Source: Certhia americana
Taxonomy: Eukaryota > Chordata > Aves > Passeriformes > Certhiidae
Assembly: GCA_018697195.1 (NCBI GenBank)
Contig: CM031879.1
Span: 32,128,031 to 32,192,030, forward strand
Reading direction: 5' to 3'
DNA: 64,000 bases
Shown: positions 25,601 to 36,345 of the stretch, one piece after another
How the letters are laid out: each line of letters begins with the position of its first letter
Numbering within the stretch: position 1 is the first letter of the stretch
Program-made: the position numbers and the translations under genes
The notes under the pieces: model-generated
Seen by the model: only the letters and a program-made list of their open reading frames with translations
What the model was told of the DNA's origin: nothing
Database searches by the model: none

Positions 25601-26296
25601 AAAAAATAACAGAAAACAACAAACAAACAAAAAACCTCCTCAAAAAATTAAAAAAAAAAAAAGAGAGAGAAATGTGCTTAATGCTGCTGCTAAGATGTTA
25701 ACAAAGGAAATACAGACAAAGAAAATGCAGAGACTTCAAAATTGTCTGCTCTGTCCTCCTTGCGAACAGCATTCCTGTGTTTGAATGTTAAGAATCAAAC
25801 CAAAGGGGGGGGGAAAAACCCAAAACATCACATCCCAGGCTTCTGAATCTCATTTACTTCTGCTATACGGTTTGACATTTTCTGCTGTAAATTCACTCTT
25901 TGCCATATAAAAGTGTGAGACTAAATATAATCACTTGTTCAGTGTTGCCCTCTTTACAGGGTAATAATAAAGGCAATAACAAATAATTCTGATTTTACTT
26001 GTAAAGACTATGAGATCCTTGACCTCAGCATACATTTCAGAAGCAACAGAATAATTGAGTTTTCTTCTCTTTGAAAACTAATAGTTCCTAAACAAAAGGT
26101 TACATGGAATTTACATTCTGTGACACTCAGCAGAGACAAAATAGGCTGATTTTTCAAACTTTTCTTTAGTGATGATTTGTGCACCAGGATTTATTTCATT
26201 CTTCTCCTATGGTACTCCTCATCAATGGTTAACAAAGAAACTTTTCAAGCTGCTATTTAGAAGTCATCCCTAACACATCTACTTTACAATACTTAC
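19678..26296 (-). other. Large intron, no exon supported
   Basis: About 6.6 kb of AT-rich sequence with homopolymer tracts (T run near 23325-23347, A-rich tract 25617-25665, G run near 25806). No repeat family recognised and no framed exon found that would fit the flanking phases. Confidence 0.45.
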
Positions 26297-26488
26297 TAAC
26301 AATCATTTTCATCCTCACACTCTGCCCTGTGCTTTTCAGTAAGATCCATACCTTCAGGCATTGCTTTTGTCTTGTTATACAGGTTATAATGTGGGAATTC
26401 ACAACTCCTGGAGCTTTTGTACCATATGATGTATTTGGTCACATGAGTAAAAATGTGCATATCAAGAAATACACAGCATTCTTCTTTG
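26297..26488 (-). CDS. Candidate internal coding exon, 192 bases
   Basis: Acceptor TTCTGTGACTTTAATAATTAG, perfect GTAAGT donor, phase 2 at both ends, 63 codons. The peptide begins KEECCVFLDMHIFTHVTKYI, continues through a Trp-Tyr-Lys-Ser stretch and CEFPHYNLYNKTKAMPEGMD, and ends in a very acidic EDENDC. It has five cysteines, and NKT is a possible N-glycosylation site if the region is extracellular. This is one of the most convincing exons because both splice sites and the open frame agree. Family not recognised. Confidence 0.65.
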
Positions 26489-28829
26489 CTAATTATTAAA
26501 GTCACAGAAAAATAATATACTGATCAAAGAGCAGTACACATACATGAAGTAGCAGAGCTTGTAATGAATCACCTCAAGATTCAAGAGACCAAGATATTGA
26601 GAGACCTCAGTTTTCAACAACACTAACAAAATCATAAAAGAAAATAGTAAGGAAATTCTACACCAAGCCAGTTAAATCATTATCAGTTAGTGTGCAAACT
26701 GACACAGCTAAAACTTTACTATCCCAAAGAATTTTGTAACTACTGCAGATATCCCAACAGAACTTCTCACTCTTTTAGATGCTCAGAGTACATCTATAGT
26801 TCTAAAAGATGCAAATTCAGACAGGATGTGTATTTTACAAACTGACTTATTAATTACTGATATTTGGATTACCAAACCATTAACATTTTGCTCAGCAGCA
26901 CTACAGCAATCTGTAGACATGCTCATGCATTCTCCCTGGTTTTATACCACTTTGTGCAGAGTATCATGTGGTATAGACTGACAATTAAGATTCTTTAATA
27001 AACTATTCTGCAACTCTTCTTTCTCCTTAAAAAAAAAATTCCCTTAGATCTGAGTTCAATCCCTTGAAAAAAGGTGTCTCAGGAATTTTACAACTGACAT
27101 CCTAATCTCTGCTCTTACTTTATGCACTACTTACTCAGGTGAAGATGATGCAATTTTTGTACTGCTATGATACAGGATGTCAATCTAGAAATCTTTCAAG
27201 AGCTTAACCTCACTCACTGTCCCACTGAGCTGGACATGATGCCTGGTGGTAGCAAGGACTACAATAATGAGCAGCTGCTGCATCAGACAGCTCCCAGCTG
27301 TGCTGGTATTGCCACATCCTAACTTCAGTCACAGTCATGCCACAAGTTTTGTTTTGCTTAAGAAATACACTTTTAAAAATATAATGTCACACTTATTTAA
27401 AGAAGAAAAGTTTACAAAGTGAACTTTACTGCTGGGCCTAAAGATCACATTATGGAAGCCAAGAGTGATAGCTTGACATTTCGTTTTCCAAGAAGTCCAA
27501 ACAACCACAATAAATTTACAAATGTAGACATGCTGCACTGTTAAATTTCATTTCACGCTTAGTAAGCAAACATTATCAAACTGTAAGTACTGTCATCCTC
27601 TGTCTTTTTAGTTAGAAATCGTGTAGCCAATAAAGGTGTGACCTTGAAATATTCCACAGATGGATGAAGTCAATTTGCTTGTCCCTTTGTTACACATTTT
27701 GCAGAATCGCAGAGTTAGGTCACACTTAGTCTAATTTCACTTTACAATAACTTTAAAAACTGCATTATCATTAAGAGTCACTAAAAGTGCACTAATGAAC
27801 CATGTGTCTGAACTGTCATGAAAAATTCAGTTTTGAAATTAAAAACGCTGAGACAATGTAGAAGCTATTAATTTTTTATATATGTAGTACACCTAGAATT
27901 ATTTTTTATTGCCAAAACATAAAAAAACATAAACCTGTATACTATTTTTTGATACACTGTCAAAACCAAAAGCTTTCTGCTTACGAAGCCGGAGAAAACA
28001 CAGGGCCTTGTGTGAAAGGATGATAAAATGTTACAGAACACAGGTGTAAACTCATCAGGATTTTTTATGTGGGCTGAAACTACTCTTGATGTTCTTGATG
28101 ATGAAAGGGAACATTAAGAAAAAATTCCAATGCTGTTTTCTTAAGGGATAGCTATTGTTTTATGATATTCCTACTGCATTTAATATACTACACCAGAGTC
28201 ACTATACCAAACAACCAAATATATACCTTTTTAAATCATTTAGTTACCTAAAAAAAATCCTGTTCAGTTACAGGACAATGATTCATTACCACTTCAAATC
28301 TTACTGAATACATCAAATCACATTTTTTTCAGTCTAATTACCAAATAAGAAGACTAATTGAGTAAGAACTGCAAAACTCTGAAAAGGAATTATGCTCTTT
28401 AATGAGTTGTAAACTACTGTAAATAAACAAAGACGTTGAAAAAAAGCATTTTGCATCTTTAGGAAAATAAAAAGCAAACAAACGTTAATTTGAAGTACTG
28501 CTTGGCTGCTTTTAAGTATGTGGGGTTTTTTGTTTTTTTTTTTTTTTTCCCTGAGATGATTCCCTTCTGAAAGATCCACCATCTCCACCCCACCAACACT
28601 TATCCCAATAACTTATTCCCCACAAGGATAGAGCTACTCTGAAATCAGAAAGACTCTGTAAAGAATAAAATCAAGCTCCACACTACCACGTCTGGAAACA
28701 CATAGCTTCCATCTAAATTGTACATGGTTTGGGTTTGGATTTAAAATGTAAAATATCTCGACCACATTATCTCTTGGTCACTATGTTAATTTTTTTTATT
28801 TTGGTTACTCTTACTTTTAGAAACACCTT
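26489..28829 (-). other. Intron, no exon supported
   Basis: AT-rich, with a T run at about 28529-28549. Nothing else seen. Confidence 0.5.
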
Positions 28830-29003
28830 CTTGGAATACTGACATCTACCGAGGCCAGTGAGAAAAAATTCCAGTCTGAAGGTGATGCCCTATCCCTGCA
28901 AATGTTCAAGGTTGGATGAGGTTCTGAGAAACCTTACCTAGTGAATGACATTCCTGTCCATGGTGGGAGGTTAAGGTCCCTTCCAAACCATTCAATGATT
29001 TCA
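28830..29003 (+). mobile_element. CR1-type LINE 3' fragment, plus orientation
   Basis: The recognisable part is from about 28880: GATGCCCTATCCCTGCAAATG followed by TTCAAGGTTGGATGAGG and a tail with GGTCCCTTCCAAACCATTCA, all standard CR1 3' sequence in diverged form. Antisense to the surrounding gene. Confidence 0.8.
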
Positions 29004-30299
29004 TTACTTAGAAGAAGAGGTTTTTCTCATATTCTGATTTCAAGCTTTAGTGGTTACTTTACAACAACCAAAAGGAAATGGCAGCATGAAAGGGCAGGTA
29101 GGGAATGACCCTATCTTTTGCAGCTCACATCCTTGATGTCATCAACTGTTACTCATGAGTCCAAAAGCTAAGGCCTTGCAGGTATCTGCAAAACCAAAGC
29201 CTGCAAGAGTTGGAGGAAAAAAAACCAAGCTGCAGACCTGGCTTTAAGATATATCAGTCATTTTATACAGTGAATTTGGACACAGAACTGATGCTTGCTA
29301 CAGCGCCATTTATTTTTTTTTACAAAATGAACATAGGAATGGAAGAATTTCTGTTGCTAATTTTGGCAAAAGTCTAATTGTCTGTTTTAGGAAGACTAGT
29401 CTATAGTCCTTAATAGAGCGTACACCAGTTGGTTTAAAATCAAGTACATATTAATTGGAACACATGATTGATTTATGAATTTTTATGTCCTTTATTTTAT
29501 CCAGGGTGTTCAATAACCTCTTGAGGGAAAGATAAAAGATTATGAATCATGTTTAAGCTCATCAAGCAAGGGCTTAAATTCAATTTAGTAAAATGGGTTC
29601 TATCTGCCAATGCAGTCAATCTTCCCAGAATCCCCTCTGATGCCACTTCCACGGGGTGAAAGGGAAAAGACACTGAATATTGGCAGCATTGTTTCTGAAA
29701 ACTACATTCTTGGAGGCATTGTGTGTCTATTAATATATCATAAGCTGCTTTAAAACTAGCTGCTGGACTAAAGTAAATGAGAATTTCAACTTGTAATTCA
29801 AGTACAAGTTTAAAGCAGACAAGATTTAAGAAACAATCTTGAAAACGTAACTTAAAGACATTCTTCAAGTCAAAAGACAAAACTCAAATAAAATCAGAGC
29901 CTTCCCTACTAACTCTTTGTTATGTAAAATACTTTGAAATCATATATTGGCAATATTGTTCAGCTGATCAAGTTTAGTATCTTTCAACCTCTTTTTAATG
30001 AGATGCTAACCTATAGAGTGTGCTAACATTCCCTAAAAATCCGTATTTCTAAACAGAGGGAGGAGAAAAACACAAGAAAATCAAAATACAAAGCCCATTT
30101 ACAAAATACAAAGTGAAAAAACACTGAAAAAACACTGAAAAAAATACAAACTGAAAAAACACACATCTTTCTGTGACACATCAGCTCATGATTGAGGCAG
30201 TAGGACTGCCCTTTCACTCCGTGTAGAGCACTGTCGACTTTGAGCCAAACTGACTTTGAGCCAACCACTTCCAAGAAAACCTCACTGCTGCCTTTCAGG
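29004..30299 (-). other. Intron with one long unexplained open frame
   Basis: The minus-strand frame 29497-29880 is one of the longest in the window (127 codons). It is followed directly by AATAAA, but it has no credible donor and does not fit the phases of the gene. A short tandem ACTGAAAAAAC repeat lies at about 30110-30164. Confidence 0.4.
30110..30164. repeat. Short tandem repeat, ACTGAAAAAAC-like unit
   Basis: Three to four imperfect copies of a unit of about 11-20 bases (CACTGAAAAAA / CAAACTGAAAAAA) in tandem. A second small duplication of GACTTTGAGCCAA lies just downstream at about 30235-30264. Confidence 0.75.
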
Positions 30300-30620
30300 A
30301 TTAAAGACCCATGAGAAAAATGCAGACAGAGCTTTTAGCAGAGCTGTTGCAATAGAACAAGGGGCAATGGTTTTAAACTAAAAGAGTGATGATTTAGAAT
30401 AGATACCTGGAAGAAGTTTTTTATGGTGCTTGTGGTGAAGCATTGGCACAGACTGCCCAAAGAGGTGGTGGATGCCCCATCCCTGGAAACATTAAAGGTC
30501 CACTGGACAGGACTCTGAGCAATGTTACCTATTTGAAAATATTCCTGCCCACAGCAGACATGGGGGCAGGGTGGACTAGATGGCCTTCGAGTTTCCTTTC
30601 AACCCAAATTATTCTATGAT
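30300..30620 (+). mobile_element. CR1-type LINE 3' fragment, plus orientation
   Basis: Contains the CR1 blocks AGAGGTGGTGGATGCCCCAT, CTGGAAACATTAAAGG, GGACTAGATGGCCTTCGAG and the terminal CCCAAATTATTCTATGAT. It is the best preserved CR1 tail in the window. The left limit is approximate. Confidence 0.88.
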
Positions 30621-32744
30621 CACAGTGATTCATAGAATTACAAAGGGCAGCAGCACCTTGAAACAATTAAATAATACATATGGGGTAATCACTGGCTCAT
30701 CCTACCAGCATCTTTTCCATTTCTCACTCATCCACACTCTTTTGATCCTGCAATGCCAGTCTGAGTTCAAAGGGCCAAATACCACAATATCACAAACTCC
30801 AGGGGTTACACATGGACTGACAATTATTCACCAAATGAAAAGATTTTTGAGGATTTTTTTACACTCTCAGCAAGTTAGTAGATAGTGAATGTGCCAGCAG
30901 ATAAAGGCACAATATGTGAAATAGTATTGAACTGGCAGCATGGAGTTGCAGGGGGTTGTTTAGAAACAGGGTTATGTTAATGTTTGTGTACATTTGCTTA
31001 AAAATTTATGCCAAACAATGTTTAAATTATGCAAACAGCCTGACCGCAAGTGAAGAAATGCAATATTCAAGCCACATGAAGACCTTCTTTCAAACTCATG
31101 TGTATTTATTTTTAACAGCCACATCAACATCCATTAAGCACGAAGAGAATTAACTTCTTCTTCCCAGTCACAATTACAGTCAATATGAGTCAGACTCATT
31201 CCAGATACAAAGCGGATCTAAAATAAAGGATCAGTCATCTGTGCTTATTTAAAGAGCCCATGGCACTTTCATGTAAGACATGTCACTACTGGACAGAATC
31301 TCAGCAACTGCTGGTAATTCCACTACATTTGCATGAGGTACATTTTCCTCAGTATTGCAACTGGAGATATGATAGCTGGGCTTGTTCTAATTGTAGAGTC
31401 TCAAAGCCAGTAGTTGTCATCTTTGAGAATTCACAGAGATACGAGACTAGAAAAGGTCAACTTCAGTCTTAAAGCAGAGGGAGGGAGGGAGAGGAAGATC
31501 TTTATATGATTTGTTTTAAACTTTCACTCAAGAAAATACTGAGATTAAAAAATTAATCAGAACGTTTAAACAATAAAATCAACAAACAATGCCTGAAAAA
31601 ATCAAACAACCAACATGTATCTCTCATGATTAAATAATGTCAAATTAGCAGCAAGACAGCAAACCATGTAGACAGAGCACAACAGACGTCATATGTGCTA
31701 ACTAAATAGTCTCACAAGTATGCAATATATGTCACTCTCTTAAAGTCCACCTATGTCAGGGTGAATGCAAAACTGACTGAAAAACTATACTGAATTCAAA
31801 CAGAAAAGAGTAATTTGGAAGATGTGGATCCACTCATTATGCCACTCATTATTTTACTTTCTATACATTATGCATATGCAATCCTTTATGTGCAATTTCC
31901 ATTTTTATCTATCTAGGTCACGAATAAATCCCAAGACATCACCAATCTTAGACCAAATGCAAGCATTCTGGATGAGCAGATTAGAATAGAAAATAAACAG
32001 ATTGAAGTAATCATCTGAAAGAAACAAGATGTCTTTCAATAAGGAGAAATGCAAGATATTCCAATAAGCAGGAACATGCAACTCTATAACCTGGGGATGA
32101 AGACCAAGTGATTAGGTAGGTATTACCCTGAAAAGCATCTGGTTACCACAATCATTCAGTAGTTAAACTCAGCTCCACAACACCCACTATGGTAAACTAC
32201 TAAATCATAGAGATATATTTAACATCATTATAGCACATAGAGTTATTTCTTTGCTCTCCTGCACTGGTAAGGTCTGAACTGGATGCTTCTGTCCACATTT
32301 AAGATGTTGGGAGATTTAAAAAAAAAAGAGTGCATGAATTAAAGATCTGTAAAATTTAATCAGAATAATAAATAAAACAAAAGCAGAAAGGACTGAAGTA
32401 GAAACAGAATACACAGAAACATCAAAGACCATGAAAAAGAAAGAAAATTTATTTTCCCTTTTCTACAGAGATGTCTGAAAGATTCAGGTGGAACATAAAA
32501 CATTCAGCAGATAAGGGCAGTGGGATGATCTGACAGAAACCCCAAGAAATTCAACTAAAGCAAATGCCAAGACCTGCAGCACAGGCACCACTTGGAAAGA
32601 AAAGCGTCTCTGTTGCAAAGGACTGGGAGGCCCTGGCTGACAAAACACTGCACATCAGGCTGCAGAAATGAAGACCAACTCCATACTGGGCTGAATCAGT
32701 AACAGCACAGACAGCAGGTAAAGTGGTGTGGTCTTTCACCACAA
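30621..32744 (-). other. Intron, no exon supported
   Basis: AT-rich unremarkable sequence between two CR1 fragments. Confidence 0.5.
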
Positions 32745-33265
32745 TTCAGCACTTGTGAGACAGCATGTGCAGCATTTTGTCTCATCTGGAGCCCTCCAGG
32801 ACAGAGACATTCCAAAGCCAGCCCAGTGGAGGGCCATGACAGGGATGAAGGGCTGGAGCATGCAGTGTATGGAGAGAGGCTGAGGGGCTTGAGTCTGTTT
32901 AGTTTCTAACCTTTAAAAAAAAGATTAAGGGGAATCCAAGCGTTGTTTTCAAGATTCTGGAAAAGAATGAGCCAGGCTCTTCTCAGAGACTCATGGTGGA
33001 AGGACAAAAGACAACAGACAGAAGTTATAGAAAGTGAAACTCAAATTATTCTAATTAGCTAGAAGGGAGGAAAAAAATGGAAGCGTGGTGAAACTTTAGA
33101 GCATGCTTTTCAGAGAAGACTTACCATCCTTGAAGTAATTCAAAATTCAGCTGAATAAGGGCCCTAAGCAACTTGACCCAGCTTCAAAGGTGGTCCTGCC
33201 TTGAACAGGAGGCTGGACCAGGCAACCTCCAGAAGTTCCTTCCTACCTACATTTTATAATTCTTC
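32745..33265 (+). mobile_element. CR1-type LINE fragment, plus orientation, diverged
   Basis: Starts with the CATCTGGAGCCCTCCAGGACAG-type block, followed by GGAGAGAGGCTGAGGGGCTTG and later GGTGGTCCTGCCTTGAACAGG and GGCTGGACCAGGCAACCTCC with a degraded tail TACATTTTATAATTCTTCT. It is longer but older than the copy at 30.3 kb. Confidence 0.85.
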
Positions 33266-33869
33266 TACAGTGTCTGTGAGGAATGACAAAGATAATGCCT
33301 TGGGCTAAGAGACCAACTATACAATCTCCAGAGGTTCACTCGAGCTATTTTTTCCTGCAGTCCTGAAGAGGCATTAATATTCAGACAGAACATGAGTTTT
33401 CTTCCTTTTATGTGAACAGTGCTTCATTCATTTTAGCTAAGGGGTTATAAATATAAACAAATATTGTATAATACATACTTAGAAATTTCATAGTAATAAC
33501 ATTCAGAAATTAATATTAGATACCAAACTGCATGGAAAACAAGGGGGAAAATTATAGGGGAGAATGTTACAATAGGCAGCATATAAAATAATGTTTTCAA
33601 ATACTTCCTTATCCCATCTGCAATTCCCAGAGAGGCTCTCAGGCACTTCGCTGACAGCCAAAACTGGAACCTTCTCTGAGTGCTGGGCTGACAGTCTGTA
33701 GTGAGAGAGGAATACATGGTGCACAATCACTTTAAAAAGCCATTTTTAACTTTCAAGGCCTTTAAGGCACAAAAGACAAAAGGGGATTTGCTATATGACA
33801 TAGGGAATTTACCTGGATAATCCAAAAATATTTAAGGCAGGAACAAAGATCATTCAGCTGGTCACCTAC
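33266..33869 (-). other. Intron, no exon supported
   Basis: AT-rich. Overlapping minus-strand frames of 75 and 93 codons at 33445-33730 have no matching splice borders. Confidence 0.5.
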
Positions 33870-34050
33870 ATGCTTTCTAAAAGTAATTTTACACTGGAAG
33901 GATGATCACACAGCCCTATCTTCCATATCTCACAGAGTTTAGAGAGCAGTGATGATGTATGCAGTCCATTGAGGAGAACTAAACCATAAACTGATACCTC
34001 TGACAAAAGAATTGAAGGTGTTATAGCATCAAAATTCTGTAAGTTCCTCT
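33870..34050 (-). CDS. Candidate internal coding exon, 181 bases
   Basis: Acceptor CTCCAGGTTTCAG, donor AGCAT|GTAGGT, phase 1 to phase 2, 59 codons. It reads RNLQNFDAITPSILLSEVSV, then a leucine-rich YGLVLLNGLHTSSLLSKLCE, then IWKIGLCDHPSSVKLLLES. The density of leucines at helical spacing suggests an alpha-helical repeat or solenoid. Its phases are exactly those required between the exons at 36154-36345 and 26297-26488. Family not recognised. Confidence 0.58.
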
Positions 34051-36153
34051 CTGAAACCTGGAGATCATTTTGAATGTGCAAATGCAAAATAAAATGCTTT
34101 ATTAAAACTTTACACAATACAAATTTCCTTTAAGGTGCAGACATAATGTTTTGTCCTCACTTTAAAAAAGCTATTAATAAATGAAAGAGCTTGGTTGGAA
34201 CTGCTTACATTAATCCACTAGTGGCAGAAGTGACCACAGTAATAGCAATTACTTAATGTGACTGATTTTGCTAGCTTAAAAGAATAAATACTGCTTGCAT
34301 TAGCAAGATGTATAGTTTTGGACACATTTTGTGTGAGAAAAAAACATGATTACCACATGAAATATTGGCCAGCAGACTATTTTTTCATAACTCTTTTAAA
34401 AGGGAAGGTTGCCCTTCCTTCAATTAAAGCTGTAAAAGTCTTTCAACATTATGGTTCAAAGAATAGTCCAGACAGTTCCCCAACGCTGTGAAGAAAGTGC
34501 TTTAGATGCATCTCACAGGCTGGCAAAAAAAAAAAAGAACAACCAAAAAAACCACTTTCATATAGGCAGAAAACAATAGAATGCTCACTATCTGAGAAAC
34601 CTGAAATCTCAACCTGCATATAAATATTTATTTTTATAACTATACATACGTATTTCCTTTTTATTACTCCTAAGAGTAATTCTTAGTAGTTTTGGTGATT
34701 CAGCTACATAAAGTATGCATATCTACATATCACCCGCAGAGAATAAATGCTGATCTTTAAACTAGAAAGTCTGTAGGTGTAAAATGAAATAAATTAGCAA
34801 TTCTACTACAATTAATCAAGCATATATGCTTTTATCTTCCAGAACCTATATACATATGTGTAAAGACATGCATACACGGACATTTTACTGAAATATGAAA
34901 TTTAGATTTTTATAAGCTTAAGATTTAGTAAGATTTTGATAGCTACATACTTATTTGAGATTAGCTTTTCTGATTTCTACCATGGTAAAAATCTGAGTTT
35001 GCAAAACATGCTGTTACCCAGGAAACAAGAACAAATGCATGTGCAATAGGAATAAAAATTTAAAAACCTCGGATGAAACTATATATACTAGAAGTGAGTA
35101 ATTTTTCTCTCAATTCCCTACATCCAAGCTAAAGACTTCATCATTACTATAATCAATGTATGCATGACTTCACTAAGAATTATGAAGTAGGGTTAACCAT
35201 CCTAAATAATAGGAAAATTGGAAAAACAAATTTTATAATTTTACACTCTCTACTTTTTCAGCAATCACTGCTGGAAGCTTTATCCTTCAAAACCAACTGG
35301 CATCCCTGTGGAAAAATTTTCAACTAATGGTACCAGAGAACAAAGCAACTCTCAGGAGTTCACAGAAAATTACATTATTCCCAAATTGCCAAATTGAGAA
35401 AAGTGCCAAGATGTTTGACAGAGGTTCTCTCCAGTATGAATGGTTACTACAAGAAAAGAAATTTCTGCTTCAACTTACAAGGGCAACCTACTGTTTGCAT
35501 GCAAAGTTCCAGGGGTAGGATTTTTATGGTACTGTGTATCTTCTGGGAAAAGCAGAAGTTGTCACAACATCTTATGCACTATCTGACCATGACATTTAGG
35601 CACTGACAGAACACAGCACACAGACAGCAGTCTGCCAATAATGATACATCTCATGTAAATACTGTTTGATTGGTTGGGGAGTTTCTGAAGATTTTATACA
35701 CTTACAAATTTGTGCATTTGACAAAAATAAAAACTCCTTTTTTTACATTCTAATCAAATTAGTTTGCTTACCAGCTTGTTGCAAATGGGCAATACCAATT
35801 ACTTGCTTAATTTTTAAAGTATATTACTTTGCAAACAAGAAACTCAAGGTAACTACTGCTGTAAAAATTGGCGTAATCTGATCCTATAAAATACTGTATT
35901 TAAGAGACATGCTAGAGAGGATTCTGATGCACTGACTTAGGAAAGGGATTAGGTTAATACCATGTGTCTTCTGAACACTGCATTTAACACACTTCAATTA
36001 TGTATCCTTGTTAATTTATGAGTTCTCATGTCTGGGCTAAATTTGTTACTAGACCAGGAGAGATACAAAAACAGTAGTTGGATTAAAGACTTATAAAACT
36101 TAGGTGGATTACTAAGAGCTAGAAAATTTCAAGAAGCTGCACAGACTACTAAC
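34051..36153 (-). other. Intron, no exon supported
   Basis: AT-rich, with a short A run near 34526. No other signal. Confidence 0.5.
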
Positions 36154-36345
36154 CAGACATTGTAAGGGTAAAACCAGAAGTGTCACCAGGCAGAAGCATT
36201 TGTGGCGAGCACTGCATTGCAGAGGTAGGAAACACATCAGAGAGTTTGTTGTTCTCATTTCTCAAACATAAGAATCTTGATCCATCAGTTTTTATATTCT
36301 CCAGTGCTATTCTAACAACTTCAAACACTTGCAAGCTCAAAATCA
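36154..36345 (-). CDS. Candidate internal coding exon, 192 bases
   Basis: Acceptor ATACCTTTCAG, donor TCTG|GTTAGT, phase 1 at both ends, 63 codons. The peptide begins ILSLQVFEVVRIALENIKTD, then GSRFLCLRNENNKLSDVFPT, and ends MLLPGDTSGFTLTMS. The first part is a clear amphipathic helix. An in-frame TAG occurs right after the donor, as expected at an intron border. The pyrimidine tract is weak. Another acceptor 21 bases downstream (TTGCAAG) keeps the same phase. Confidence 0.55.
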
